Positions 8,851-21,271 of a stretch of 64,000 nucleotides of DNA are shown here, in pieces. The DNA is from Adiantum capillus-veneris (lineage: Eukaryota > Streptophyta > Polypodiopsida > Polypodiales > Pteridaceae): NCBI GenBank assembly GCA_014529385.2, contig CM043963.1, positions 71,750,412 through 71,814,411 of the forward strand, written 5' to 3'. Positions within the stretch are counted from its first letter, which is position 1. The number at the start of each line of letters is the position of its first letter. Under the pieces are notes generated by a model, which did no database searches, was not told the DNA's origin, and saw only the letters and a list, made by a program, of their open reading frames with translations. The position numbers and the translations under genes are program-made.

Positions 8851-9840
8851 TTACCTTTCTATTTCTTTAACTTCTGCCCTAGGACCTGGTGGTTGCTGAT
8901 CTGGCACCTTGTCCACCGGCACATCACTCTTCAGTCTTTGAAAACCTTTTGATTTATCATCAATTGTTTCTTTCTTGAGACACGTGGCGAAGATGTGCCC
9001 TTGTTCACCACAGGCATAACACTTGCCCTCTTTGACGTACTCTGCATGTTGTTCTATTGTCAATTTAGGCCTTGTGGATTTCTTTTGTTGCTTCTTGCCC
9101 TTCTTCTTCTCCTTGGAAGACTCCTTCCTCGTTGACTTGGACACTGGCTTGTCCATTGCGTGAGTCAAGGAGCGTGAGTGCATGGAGGAACCGTCAGATT
9201 TGCTTGGACAGAGAGTGGTCCTCCAAGGTTATGTCTAAGAATTTTTGATTGTAATCTTCCATGGTTTCAATGGCCAACATTTTCAAGTTACACCATTTTG
9301 CCAGAAGTTGTAGTTAAAATAAGGAGGCCAGGTAACTTTGAGCAAAAATATTCTTGAAAGATTGCTAAATCCTTGGAGTGTGAAGCTTTGTGGCTAAAGA
9401 ACTCCACCGCTGCATAGCATTGTCTTTAAGGAAAGAGGCTATTCGAGAAATTTTGGACTCTTTTGTGTACTTCTTGAGTGAATAGATACTGTCGAGGTGC
9501 TCAAGGAACTGCAATGCTTTCTTTCAATCTCTCACTCTTGAAAAAAAGTGAAAAATTTTACCGCAGATCCCCCATATTTGAAGTCTTTAGGTTGCAGTTA
9601 CTAGAGGTTGATAAGAAGGATAGGCATATGGGTTCCAATTGTGAAACACAGGAGGCGGTTGGGGAGGTGGCGGCAAAGGTGATGCAAAATCACGTGTTGC
9701 AACCATCTGTCTTCAAGTGGAATAGAAGCTTCTGTGGACTGTCGAGAAGAAGCTCTTGCATTGTCTAGTGCGGGAGGATGGAAACCGAGGCATCAATGGC
9801 GGTAGCATGTAATTCAAGAATTGTTGGAAGCTTTACAGAA
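8851..9840 (-). pseudogene. Decayed Ty3-type gag remnant
   Basis: The minus-strand frame 9183-8851 is Lys-rich and holds a clean CCHC zinc knuckle (CYACGEQGHIFATC). Upstream, around 9380-9470, short frames resemble the capsid motif FLKDNAMQRWSSL, which matches FLKDNALTWWTTL in the chromovirus Gag at 17400-17460. Stops and shifts break the rest. It looks like the 5' end of a chromovirus-like element whose pol has been lost. The primer-binding-site-like GCTCTGATACCA at 9984 fits this. Confidence 0.6.
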
Positions 9841-9983
9841 TAGGCAAATTCTGTTGACGATGTTTCGAAAGGATGTCTGAAAGTCATCGAGGAGGAATTG
9901 TAAGTACACATTAGAATCTAGAAATCCCATCTTTGTCTGGTCCGATAGGATTGGTTTGCTTATCAACACAGCAAACGACTGAA

Positions 9984-9995
9984 GCTCTGATACCA
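9984..9995 (-). other. Primer-binding-site-like sequence
   Basis: GCTCTGATACCA matches the C and A family primer-binding sites. It lies upstream (minus strand) of the gag remnant and just before the microsatellite units. Confidence 0.6.
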
Positions 9996-10038
9996 CTTTA
10001 ATTGACTTGCAACTCGTGCCAAGTGAAAAGAATGAAAG

Positions 10039-10790
<752 letters not shown>

Positions 10791-11625
10791 AGAACTGAAA
10801 CAAAAATACAACTACAACAAACTGGGACTGTACGGATATGCCAATTAATACAAAAGGTACCTAGTACAATGTGTAGTACAATGAGAGAAGGGGGCGGGGG
10901 GCGGGGGGGGGGGGGAAGATATGGTAGAGATCCATCCTCATCTGCACTCTGGACATCGAGAAAGTATGGCTCGAATCCTCTGCTGAAGTCTACGTCGATA
11001 CTGTGTAGCTCCTCTCCTCAATCACGGTCGTCTAGATCTCCCTAGCTCCAATGCTCAGTCTGTGAGAATGTGAGTAGTGGTAGTATGAGTGCGGGCAGAG
11101 CTTTGCAATGGTGGCTGCTCGTCTGGGTGTCCAATATCTAGTGTAAAGAAATCTGTAATCTGTCTCTGGGACTGTCTCTCTTAGCTCTCCTCAGTAAAGT
11201 GTCTCTATGCCTGTGCAACTCAAGTAGATACAGTCCAAGACATCTCTGATCCTCATATCTCATGACCCTAGATAGAGGCCCAAAACCTTCTCTGAATAGA
11301 CAATGAAAACGGCCTCGTATCTCATAGTACACTGTGCAATGGCATATGTAATGTAACTCTGCTTTAGATGACATAAGCGGCATATCTTGCTATCTGTTGG
11401 TATCCCTCTGAATCTGCCAGTCTCACTCTCGAGCTGATGTGAGGATGTGCGTATCTGACCAATGGCACAACGCAAACCATGAGAAAGATGTGTGTCCATA
11501 TAGCTAGGTCGAATCACAAACCCATCCCCTGTAGGTGGAGAAGATGCTCTCTATAGAAAGCCATCTGCGTGCCCACTCTTGTACCGGTTCTATCCATGTC
11601 CTCCTCGTGTCCAGCTGAATCAAAT
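10791..11625 (-). pseudogene. LINE ORF2 C-terminal tail and 3' region
   Basis: Frames at 11517-11260 and 11383-11138 hold an interrupted Cys/His tail (KICRLCHLK then CHCTVYYEIRGRFHCLFREG), the zinc-binding end of L1-type ORF2. It continues the RT frame that stops at 20059 once the chromovirus is removed. A G-rich run (10888-10917) lies near the 3' end. No poly(A) tail is obvious. Confidence 0.7.
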
Positions 11626-13102
11626 TGAAACCGGCCCATAGGGCGGTAGGCGTTGGCTTTCACCCGAAATTCTTTACTTTAAACACACACACAGAGCACT
11701 TTGCAAAGGAGACCTGTAACGAGAATTAACACTTCATCACACACACGGCTCGGAAGCTAGAATGCTCCGAGCAGACGCCGACAACCTGTAGGCCCCAAAA
11801 TTGGCGCCCCTTTCGGTATTTCTTTATTCTTTAGAGGGTAAATTACAAGGTAAGGTCCTGGGAATCCTTCACGTGTATCCACCTAGATACCATTTGATTT
11901 GGCCAAATTTCGGCAGCATAACAGCCCCAAAACTTGCGCGAAACCCATTCCCCTGCTGGAACTCGCTTGCACTGTCGTATACCCTCTGATTCCTGTCCAA
12001 AAACAGTAAATTCAGCACGCTGTATTTACTGGTTTTTGCCCTGTTTTCAGCCCCAAACAGTCCCCTAACTGTCCTTTGCCAGTGGGGCACGATTCCCAAT
12101 GATCCTGGCGTCCGTATGGCTGAAAAACAGTCAAATTACAGCGCATACACAGCGCTGATTTTGCACCTGTACGGTGAGGTTATGACCCTCACCAGTGCCT
12201 GCTTTGGAGCAGCAGTTAGCTACCCCTGTTCCTGCTCAAGGAGGCTCTTGCCTCAGCACAAAAGCATGAACCCACACAACTGTACATCAGTCAAATGAGC
12301 AGCCCTCTTGTGGGGCATCACATAACTGCACGTAGGGGAGAAAGAGAGCAGTATGTAGCGTGCGGGGCATCACTCCCGTCACCATACTGTGCATAGAGGG
12401 AAAGAAAGCACTCCATAGCTCTTAACCTGTGACAATCCGCCTGTGGCTGAAAATGGCGCCCCCTTTGATGATATGCAGCTCGTTTTTGCCTCCCAGAGTG
12501 GCAGAATCGCTCACAAGCTGACACGTCGCCCAGTTTCCGAGTTTGGGCTTTCCCTGCTAAAAATATCTCAACTGGTGCGTCAGTTGACTTCGCGGCAGAG
12601 TTGTAAAGTGTTCCCCTAGTCATACCGAAGGTAATGACGCGAACACATTTCACGGCCCAAAATAGCAGTTCCCTAAATTTTAGGAGATGCTTCCGTTGGG
12701 CTCCCACTGGTCTTCTGACCATCTATCCTCATTGGGACCGCATGCAAAAATGCAATGTGGCCTAACTGTCGGATACTTTTTGTTGGTAGTCCCACCTTGA
12801 CTTTACGCCTTAATTGAGTTCACTTCCTAGTATCCACCAACTTGCTAAGTGCGACGGGGGGACCTATATGATCTTGCTCTGAGCCTAGACATCCTCTTAC
12901 CATACGAATTCCAGTGCTGACCACTTCCCGTCTGCGGGTGAATCTACCGTTCACATTGGCCATACAATGTCCGACCGTTTGCTACTTCAAGAAGAGGGTC
13001 TTAAACAAATAAAATAAACCCCATTGGAAAGAAACCAACAACCAAGGTTAGCAGTTGCCACATCTCTGTGACATGGTTAATAACTGCCACGTCCTCGTGA
13101 CA
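11626..13102 (-). mobile_element. Chromovirus 3' LTR
   Basis: It runs from TGAAACCGGC to CGTGACA on the + strand; on the coding strand it starts TGTCACGAGG and ends GGCCGGTTTCA. It holds the shared module (11791-11830) with an AATAAAGAAATACC stretch on the minus strand that could serve as a polyadenylation signal. Confidence 0.92.
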
Positions 13103-13118
13103 TACCCCCCTCTTGAAA
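13103..13118 (-). other. Chromovirus polypurine tract
   Basis: The minus strand reads TTTCAAGAGGGGGGTA directly before the LTR start TGTCACG. The same tract recurs at 58938 and 60623 in the related elements. Confidence 0.8.
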
Positions 13119-13286
13119 TCGCAAACGTCCTCGATTGCATACCATAAATACACGCCACTGATGATCTTGTGCTATTAACACTCTTTTATCATCGCATGTA
13201 TCCGCAAGAAAGGTCGTAACATACATAGATACAAATGACTTAATGAGGCCTTCATACTTTTGCCATTTCCATCTATGGCACTGAAT

Positions 13287-16200
13287 TCATATGTACATTT
13301 GATGTACTAGCTCTATCATTACCCCTCCCTTGCACACATTGGGTTGGGCATAAGTAGGCTGTAACCCAAAGGCTTCAAGGTAAAGCTGCAATACATTTGG
13401 TGACTCTGACAGTTCATGCTCTTCCATCCACTTTGCATCCATAGGCGGATAGTTCTTGAACTTCACCAAATAGCGTCTTGCAACTTGTCCTTTAACTTTT
13501 CTGTCCTTATGTGCCAAAACTTGCTCAGGTACCAGGATCTCATAAAGTTCCTCAACTTCTGGCTGATCCTCAACTGACATATCTTCTGGCACATCACCCA
13601 CGAAGGGTCTTAGAAGACTCACGTGAAACGCATTATGAATCTTCCACGCATCAGGCAATTTCAGCCTGTAAGCCACATCGCTGATCTTGTCAAGCACTTG
13701 AAAAGGCCCATAGTAACGCATGCTGAGATTAGGAAACAGCCGTTCCTTGCCCTTCATCTTCTTTAACCTTGCCTTTTCGAACCTTAAGAGAACCCAATCA
13801 CCAGGTGATAGTAGCAATTCACGACGGTGACGATCAGCAGCCTTTTTCTGTTTTGCCTGAGTCTTCTCCAAGGCAACTTTAATCTTCTTATACATCTCAT
13901 CCATGTTCTCAACATATCGATCTGCCTCAAAGATCTTGTCCTTTGTATGCAAAATGGGAGGAACCTTTTTGCCGCCTTCAACAATTTCAAAAGGTGCTTT
14001 GCCAGTAGACGAATGCACCGTATTATTGTACGCATACTCAAGCATAGGCAAATACTGTTCCCACTTGCCCTTATTATCTGACACATAGCATTTCAGCAGA
14101 TCTAAGACAGTAGAATTGGCCTCTTCTGACTGTCCATCAGTTTGTGGATGAAACGAAGACGAGAACTTGAGCGTAGTACCCATGTTCTCAAACAATCCTC
14201 TCCAGAACAAACTGGTCATGCGAGGATCACGATCACTGATAATCGATTGTGGCATACCATGGTACTTAAACACATTGTACATTAACAAGCGTGCCATCTG
14301 ATCAGATTTTATCTTCTTCCTGACAGGGATAAAATGGGCTTGCTTGCTGAACCTGCAGATAATGGTCCATATACCATCATTCCCTGTTGGCGTTCTTGGA
14401 AGATCAAAGATAAAGTCCATAGCAATGCTTTCCCATGGCTTATCCGGAATCGGCAGTGGTTGTAACAACCCTGGTGCCTTTTGCCTGTCAAACTTGACCT
14501 TTTGGCAAACTATGCATGCTCGCACAAAGGCATCCACATCTCTCCTCAAGGTAGGCCAATAGAAGAACGTCTCTACCGCTTTAACTGTTGCATCAATGCC
14601 ACGATGCCCTGCATACGGTGGGACATGACTCTCTTCCATGACCTTATGTCGCAGTGGCCTAGTGACACAAAGTCTGCCATGCATCATCATAAAACCGTCT
14701 CTGAGGAGGTAGTGCTCGTGATGTTGCCCCTCTTGTAACTGTTCAAAGATCCTTGCAAAATCTTCATCAACAGTATACTGTTCCTTCATGTCATCTAACT
14801 CATGATGATAAGGAATTGACACAGCTGAAATTTGTGGCTTTCTTGATAACGCATCAGCCACAACATTCTTCTTGCCTTCCACATGCATAATCTGGAAGTG
14901 GAACATGGAAAGAATGTTTGCCCATCGCATATGCTTTTCGGATAACTTTGACTGTGTCAAGAAGTATCGCAAGGTCTGATGATCTGTTTGGACAACAAAA
15001 TCAGCACCTAAGAGGTAGTGCTTCCAGCTAGAAAGCGCATGAATCACGGCCAAGAGCTCTTTCTCATAGACTTGCATAGTCCTCTCTGGCCCTTGCAAAA
15101 TTCGGCTTTCATAGGCTACTACCCGTCCATCTTGCATTAGCACTGCTCCGATGCTACTGCCACACGCGTCACACTGGACCACAAATGACTTCCTGAGATC
15201 TGGCAAAACAATAACTGGATCTGAAGTCAACTTTTCCTTTAAGAGACTAAAAGCTGAAATCTCTTTTTGGGTCCATCTGAAAGTGACCTCTTTCTTTTGC
15301 AATGCGTGAAGAGGCGATGCTATCTCTGCAAAATTTCTGATAAACCTTCTATAGTAGGAACACAATCCCAAGAAGCTTCTGACATCGTGCACAGTCTTCA
15401 AGTCTGGCCATGTCTTGATAGCTTCGACCTTTGCGGGATCCATTCTAACACCATCCTTTGAGACTATATGGCCCAGAAAGTGGATCTCTTCAAGGAAGAA
15501 TTCACTTTTCTTAGGATTGACAAGTAACCTGTGACTGCGCAGCTCTTCGAACACAATGGTCAAGTGACGCCTATGCTCCTCTTCATTCTTCGAATACACA
15601 ATCATGTCATCGAAGAATGTTCCAACAAACTGTTGATGCGAGTGGAAAATCCGGTCCATCATTCTGTTGAACGTGGCAGGAGCATTTGTTAGCCCAAACG
15701 GCATCACTAGAAACTCATAAAGACCAAATGTAGTTCTAAACGCAGTCTTGTGCACATCCTCTGGGCTTATACGAATCTGATGGTACCCACTCTTCAGGTC
15801 TATCCTGCTGAAAATTGCAGCACCCTCTATACGATCGAGAATATCATCAATGCGAGGAATAGGAAACCTATTCTTGATGGTATTCTTATTCAACGCACGG
15901 TAATCAATACACATGCGCCATGAGCCATCCTTCTTCTGCACTAGGAGCACTGGGGAGCAAAAGGGTGAAGAACTAGGCTGAATCAGCCCCTTCTCTAATA
16001 ACTCCTCAACCTGGCCCATAATCTCTTTCTGCTGCGCCGCACTAACCCTGTAGGGAGGTCTATTTGGTGGGCTACACCCTGGCACCAAATCTATCCGATG
16101 GTCCTCAGGTCTCTCTGGCGGCAATTGCGACGGTAATGAATCAGAAAAACAGTCATTAAACTTTTGCAAAAATGCTGACCTTTCTTTATCTAACATAGAT

Positions 16201-18506
16201 AAATTTGACTGATCCTTATCTGAGACATCACGTGCAAAAATCAAGTACACAGAAAGATGATTCTTTATTACAGAAGGGATAGCAGAAGCAGATACAATAG
16301 GGACTGACTCTCCTTTAAGCTTTACATCCAAGATGTGAGTTTTGCCCCTATGCTGTACAGTGATCTTTTTGTTGTAGGCATCTAAGACTCCATGCACTCG
16401 GAACATCCACGGGATCCCCAACAAGGCGTCACAACCTTCCAGCGGCATGATGTAAAACTCTTCAGTGTCCACATACGACTGAATATGCAGACGCGGTTTT
16501 CCAATGATGGGAGTAACACACTCGGAGTGGCCAGGACATGCCAACCCTGCCTCTGCTGTGTACCCCATCTCTTCAGCTTTGATGCCGAGCTTCATAGCTA
16601 ACTCTGGTGAGATAAAGTTGGCTTTGGCACCTGGATCAAAGAAGATGAGTGCCGTCTGATCTCTAACTTTACCCCATGCCGTGCATAACTCACTGGCATC
16701 TGTGCTGGGCCTGTCACCCACCATGTCTGGCACTAAACCTACCGTGGGTTTTGGCTTCTTGCCTTTCTGGTCTTCTTTATCCTCTGAGTCAGCTGGCCTT
16801 TTCCTTTGTGGACAATTTATAGAAATATGACCAGGCTGCTCGCATATAAAGCATTTGTTTTCAGCCATTAGGACCTTCTTTTCCTCGAGCGACTTGCGCA
16901 CAAAAGGCTTCCTTTTCTGTTTCTTTGCCTGCGCTCCAGAAGTCCCAGCTGAATCCTTATCTTTGGTGGCCTGTTCTGACCCCTGTGACGCATCAGGAGC
17001 CGTTTTCACAAAGGGCTTCTTCGCTGAATTTTTCTTTTGCTGCCCTCCTTTATCACTGCTCGGAAATCCACTGTCCTCTCCTTTCAACAGGGCAAGACCA
17101 GTGTTCGCAACTTCCATAAGCTGAGTAAGGGTAGCCACTCTGTTCTTTGTACAGTAGTCACGAAGCCCTTTAGGCAGCCCACAACAATACTTCTCTATCT
17201 GCTCTGTCAATGGCACAAATCTGTAGGAGGTCACTGAGAGTAATGCTTTACAAAACCTCCTATTGTACTCCAGCAAGCTCTTGCACGAAGCTGAAGTAAG
17301 CTGGTGCCAATCTGTCAGGACATCGGCTTCAAATTCATTTGATAGCCAAGCAGATGCAAACATTTGCTTGAAGTAAACCCAAGTGGCGGGTGCCTGTCCT
17401 TGCATTAACAATGTCGTCCACCATGTAAGCGCATTGTCCTTTAAGAAAGTGGCAGCTTTCCTGACCTTCAAGGCCTCTGTAAAATTCCCTCCCGCATAAG
17501 CTGTATCAAACTGCTGGAGGAAAGTGAGTGCCTTTGTCTTGTCCTCGAAACCACTGAAGGTACTGAACTTTATTGCTGCACCACCTTCTTTGTAAGCCTT
17601 CGGCTTCTCTAGTGCCCCCAAGTTGTCATACGGAATGGTCTGCAACATGGGCACTGTACTAGGCATGATCGGCACGCCTTGGCCATTCACATTTTGCGTA
17701 AGAGGTGCGATATCTGGCTGCTGTCCAGAAAAACCAGCCATGCCAAAATGACCCTGTGGCACCCCAAACTGGCCTTGGTTGCCGTGGAAACCTTGCTGCA
17801 TTCCGATAGTATCATGCATGGGGTTTGGCATGATGCCTTGCATACCCCCGAAAACTGTTCCTGGCATGTACGGCTGACTTCCAGATGCATAACCAGCCAT
17901 ACTTTGGAACACTGATCCACCCCCGAAATACCCAGGATGTACCGTGGGTGGTGGAAAAACTGAGTGCATAGCCTGGTATCCAGCTCCCTTTCCATTCAAG
18001 ACAGCATGCTGGCTCTGAAAGGTGGCGGGCTGAACTGGCATAACCTGTGGAATAGGCGTTCTAGCCACCCGTTCAAGCACGGGAGGAACCTGCTTTGGAG
18101 CCCCCGACTTCGCAACATGCGAGTGTTCCCTTTCCTCCTGCGCCTCATGAAGTACCTGGGCTTGAGCTTCAACAAGCTCCGTACGCGGCGTAGGTTGTCT
18201 ATTTTGCTGTTGCACTGGTGGCGCTTGTAAGAATTCCATAAACCTCGGATTCTGCACCAGCTGCGAAAAGACATTCACCGCGGCAACTAACTGAGTCTTA
18301 AACGCATCATCCTCAAGTTGCCCTGTCATAAAGCCCTGTACTACTGGAGGGACATTCACGTTGACAGGAGGTACAGACTGACGTGGCCGTGAGCTCTCGC
18401 CAATCTCAAAAACCATAGGAATCTCCTGCCTGTCCTTTGGAGAGGAACCCTCTTCCATAATTCCCTTCCCCTTGTCGGCCATAATGTAATCCCCGCGTTC
18501 TTGCAC
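13287..18506 (-). CDS. Chromovirus Gag-Pol polyprotein (1739 aa), intact
   Basis: A single frame encodes everything needed for retrotransposition. Rough positions: Gln/Pro-rich N-terminus; capsid domain about 325-420; CCHC knuckle CFICEQPGHISINC about 552-565; protease motif FFDPGAKANFIS about 620; reverse transcriptase about 800-1000 with catalytic FFDD near 965; RNase H about 1105-1225 (QCDACGSSIGA, YEKELLAV, QTDHQTL); integrase H2C2 finger about 1298-1335 and catalytic D-D-E at MDFIF, SDRDPRM and GQSEEAN (about 1362-1460); C-terminal chromodomain about 1670-1700 (YLVKFKNYPPMDAKWMEEHE), expected to guide integration to marked chromatin. Gag and Pol share one frame with no stop or shift between them. 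MADKGKG, eight residues in, is an alternative start. No inactivating change is visible. Confidence 0.95.
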   Translation of the reverse strand: MQERGDYIMADKGKGIMEEGSSPKDRQEIPMVFEIGESSRPRQSVPPVNVNVPPVVQGFMTGQLEDDAFKTQLVAAVNVFSQLVQNPRFMEFLQAPPVQQQNRQPTPRTELVEAQAQVLHEAQEEREHSHVAKSGAPKQVPPVLERVARTPIPQVMPVQPATFQSQHAVLNGKGAGYQAMHSVFPPPTVHPGYFGGGSVFQSMAGYASGSQPYMPGTVFGGMQGIMPNPMHDTIGMQQGFHGNQGQFGVPQGHFGMAGFSGQQPDIAPLTQNVNGQGVPIMPSTVPMLQTIPYDNLGALEKPKAYKEGGAAIKFSTFSGFEDKTKALTFLQQFDTAYAGGNFTEALKVRKAATFLKDNALTWWTTLLMQGQAPATWVYFKQMFASAWLSNEFEADVLTDWHQLTSASCKSLLEYNRRFCKALLSVTSYRFVPLTEQIEKYCCGLPKGLRDYCTKNRVATLTQLMEVANTGLALLKGEDSGFPSSDKGGQQKKNSAKKPFVKTAPDASQGSEQATKDKDSAGTSGAQAKKQKRKPFVRKSLEEKKVLMAENKCFICEQPGHISINCPQRKRPADSEDKEDQKGKKPKPTVGLVPDMVGDRPSTDASELCTAWGKVRDQTALIFFDPGAKANFISPELAMKLGIKAEEMGYTAEAGLACPGHSECVTPIIGKPRLHIQSYVDTEEFYIMPLEGCDALLGIPWMFRVHGVLDAYNKKITVQHRGKTHILDVKLKGESVPIVSASAIPSVIKNHLSVYLIFARDVSDKDQSNLSMLDKERSAFLQKFNDCFSDSLPSQLPPERPEDHRIDLVPGCSPPNRPPYRVSAAQQKEIMGQVEELLEKGLIQPSSSPFCSPVLLVQKKDGSWRMCIDYRALNKNTIKNRFPIPRIDDILDRIEGAAIFSRIDLKSGYHQIRISPEDVHKTAFRTTFGLYEFLVMPFGLTNAPATFNRMMDRIFHSHQQFVGTFFDDMIVYSKNEEEHRRHLTIVFEELRSHRLLVNPKKSEFFLEEIHFLGHIVSKDGVRMDPAKVEAIKTWPDLKTVHDVRSFLGLCSYYRRFIRNFAEIASPLHALQKKEVTFRWTQKEISAFSLLKEKLTSDPVIVLPDLRKSFVVQCDACGSSIGAVLMQDGRVVAYESRILQGPERTMQVYEKELLAVIHALSSWKHYLLGADFVVQTDHQTLRYFLTQSKLSEKHMRWANILSMFHFQIMHVEGKKNVVADALSRKPQISAVSIPYHHELDDMKEQYTVDEDFARIFEQLQEGQHHEHYLLRDGFMMMHGRLCVTRPLRHKVMEESHVPPYAGHRGIDATVKAVETFFYWPTLRRDVDAFVRACIVCQKVKFDRQKAPGLLQPLPIPDKPWESIAMDFIFDLPRTPTGNDGIWTIICRFSKQAHFIPVRKKIKSDQMARLLMYNVFKYHGMPQSIISDRDPRMTSLFWRGLFENMGTTLKFSSSFHPQTDGQSEEANSTVLDLLKCYVSDNKGKWEQYLPMLEYAYNNTVHSSTGKAPFEIVEGGKKVPPILHTKDKIFEADRYVENMDEMYKKIKVALEKTQAKQKKAADRHRRELLLSPGDWVLLRFEKARLKKMKGKERLFPNLSMRYYGPFQVLDKISDVAYRLKLPDAWKIHNAFHVSLLRPFVGDVPEDMSVEDQPEVEELYEILVPEQVLAHKDRKVKGQVARRYLVKFKNYPPMDAKWMEEHELSESPNVLQLYLEAFGLQPTYAQPNVCKGGVMIELVHQMYI

Positions 18507-18560
18507 TGTGTGTCTTTACCCTGAACAATCCAGGCTCACTCTTTGAGGAAAAAGTGATTG

Positions 18561-18580
18561 ATGTCCCGGCAATGGAACCA
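18561..18580 (-). other. Chromovirus primer-binding site
   Basis: Right after the 5' LTR the minus strand reads TGGTTCCATTGCCGGGACAT. It resembles the Asp-tRNA site of other plant Ty3 elements (TGGCGCCGTTGCCGGGGA) but differs at several bases, so the priming tRNA is uncertain. Confidence 0.65.
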
Positions 18581-20058
18581 TGAAACCGGCCCATAGGGCG
18601 GTAGGCGTTGGCTTTCACCCGAAATTCTTTACTGTAAACACACACACAGAGCACTTTGCAAAGGAGACCTGTAACGAGAATTAACACTTCATCACACACA
18701 CGGCTCGGAAGCTAGAATGCTCCGAGCAGACGCCGACAACCTGTAGGCCCCAAAATTGGCGCCCCTTTCGGTATTTCTTTATTCTTTAGGAGGGTAAATT
18801 ACAAGGTAAGGTCCTGGGAATCCTTCACGTGTATCCACCTAGATACCATTTGATTTGGCCAAATTTCGGCAGCATAACAGCCCCAAAACTTGCGCGAAAC
18901 CCATTCCCCTGCTGGAACTCGCTTGCACTGTCGTATACCCTCTGATTCCTGTCCAAAAACAGTAAATTCAGCACGCTGTATTTACTGGTTTTTGCCCTGT
19001 TTTCAGCCCCAAACAGTCCCCTAACTGTCCTTTGCCAGTGGGGCACGATTCCCAATGATCCTGGCGTCCGTATGGCTGAAAAACAGTCAAATTACAGCGC
19101 ATACACAGCGCTGATTTTGCACCTGTACGGTGAGGTTATGACCCTCACCAGTGCCTGCTTTGGAGCAGCAGTTAGCTACCCCTGTTCCTGCTCAAGGAGG
19201 CTCTTGCCTCAGCACAAAAGCATGAACCCACACAACTGTACATCAGTCAAATGAGTAGCCCTCTTGTGGGGCATCACATAACTGCACGTAGGGGAGAAAG
19301 AGAGCAGTATGTAGTGTGCGGGGCATCACTCCCGTCACCATACTGTGCATAGAGGGAAAGAAAGCACTCCATAGCTCTTAACCTGTGACAATCCGCCTGT
19401 GGCTGAAAATGGCGCCCCCTTTGATGATATGCAGCTCGTTTTTGCCTCCCAGAGTGGCAGAATCGCTCACAAGCTGACACGTCGCCCAGTTTGTGAGTTT
19501 GGGCTTTCCTTGCTAAAAATATCTCAACTGGTGCGTCAGTTGACTTCGCGGCAGAGTTGTAAAGTGTTCCCCTAGTCATACCGAAGGTAATGACGCGAAC
19601 ACATTTCACGGCCCAAAATAGCAGTTCCCTAAATTTTAGGAGATGCTTCCGTTGGGCTCCCACTGGTCTTCTGACCATCTATCCTCATTGGGACCGCATC
19701 CAAAAATGCAATGTGGCCCAACTGTCGGATACTTTTTGTTGGTAGTCCCACCTTGACTTTACGCCTTAATTGAGTTCACTTCCTAGTATCCACCAACTTG
19801 CTAAGTGCGACGGGGGGACCTATATGATCTTGCTCTGAGCCTAGACATCCTCTTACCATACGAATTCCAGTGCCGACCACTTCCCGTCTGCGGGTGAATC
19901 TACCGTTCACATTGGCCATACAATGTCCGACCGTTTGCTACTTCAAGAAGAGGGTCTTAAACAAATAAAATAAACCCCATTGGAAAGAAACCAACAACCA
20001 AGGTTAGCAGTTGCCACATCTCTATGACATGGTTAATAACTGCCACGTCCTCGTGACA
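18581..20058 (-). mobile_element. Chromovirus 5' LTR
   Basis: It is nearly identical to 11626-13102. The shared module is at 18746-18786. It is followed by the target duplication CAAAT and LINE sequence. Confidence 0.92.
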
Positions 20059-21271
20059 CAAATCCTGATGAATGAGTCTAGTAATCTCCAGCCGTGTCAC
20101 AGACATCAAGGGTGCCTAGAGAGAGTACTGAAAAGGAGGCAGCTTGTCCATGGTGAAGCCATGTGTTTGAAACCATGACGTCATCTGTGCATACCTGCAT
20201 GATGTATCCCCTTGTAGAGCTAACTGTCTGGAGGACTGTAGGGCCAACCTGGCATATCTACCTCTGGTAGTATCCCATAAGCTGTGTCAAAGGAGACTGA
20301 TCTGGTAAGCACCTCAATCTCCATAGGGGGGGCAGCTAACTCCACTCGAATGATATCATGCGGTACGGAGGCCTTGGCTCTAATCAACCTAGAGATCATA
20401 GATACCAAGGGCCTCTCCATACGTCTCCAGCCAACCTGGACTACAGAAGGTCCCCAAACCTGCACCCCATATAGCATAGTAGAGGCAACCAAAGTATCAA
20501 AGAGTCATAACTTTGTCCTAGGCTCTTGGAACTGAACGTGCAAACAATCCTCTCCAATCCTCCCAAAGCCGCATAAGCTCTAGTCAGTCTAGTCTCTGCT
20601 GCTCTTCTCAAAGAAAATCTCGGCCCAGTAAAGACTACCCCCAAGTAAGTGTATGCATCTGTATACTCCACAATCTCCTGATCATATGTGAAAGTAGGTG
20701 CTGATCTCCTGATCCACTGTGGTGTGGTGTTAAACACCATAACCTTGGTTTTACCAAGGTTTACATACAATCCACTATCCTCTGCAAAACTGTGTAGTGC
20801 ATCCAAATGTCGTTGCATACCCTCTCGTGAATCAGATATCAACACAATATCATCAGCATATAACAACAATGGGATCCACGTCCCTGCCAGCTAGGCATCT
20901 TTGTCACCCTCTCTGTCAATGTAATTAGACACCTCATCAACATACATACCAAACAGGGTAGGAAACAATGGGCAACCCTGTTTCACCCCAATAGTAGAGT
21001 GAATTAAATCAGATACCCCCTCCGGAGTGCGTACAGGTCCCATCATTGATTTGTACAAAGCCATAATCCCCCAAATCAACTCTATGGGCACCCCCATCTC
21101 CTGTTGTCTGCGCATCAATCGAGCTCTTGGTACCATGTCAAATGCTTTGCGGAAATCCACAAAGCTACAATAAATCCGTCTCCCATGTGACCTGCCCTCC
21201 TCAATGATGGCTCTGAGTGTCAGAATATCATCAAGAGTGGAGAAATCCCTCTTGAACCTGGCTTGACCCTT
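20059..21271 (-). pseudogene. LINE ORF2 reverse transcriptase, C-terminal half
   Basis: Minus-strand frames include 21367-20891 (VDFRKAFDMVPRARL, then GVKQGCPLFPTLFGMYVDEV), 20869-20441 (LLYADDIVLISDS, the YADD catalytic site, and a thumb with TYLGVVF) and 20492-20220. They are the RT core of an L1-type LINE. Frame shifts separate the three frames. The upstream part continues beyond the solo LTR at 21835. Confidence 0.85.

Larger units (their letters stand above)
11626..20058 (-). mobile_element. Apparently intact Ty3 chromovirus, TSD CAAAT
   Basis: This 8.4-kb element has LTRs at 11626-13102 and 18581-20058, a primer-binding site, a polypurine tract and one uninterrupted 1739-codon gag-pol frame. 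CAAAT precedes it (11621-11625) and follows it (20059-20063), a perfect 5-bp duplication. I count about a dozen differences between the two LTRs over 1.48 kb, so insertion was fairly recent. It sits within the LINE ORF2. Confidence 0.95.

Noticed and set aside
13287-18506. Integrated pararetrovirus (caulimovirid) instead of a Ty3 element
   Set aside because: LTRs, integrase with a D-D-E core, a chromodomain and a 5-bp target duplication are present, and there is no movement-protein region.
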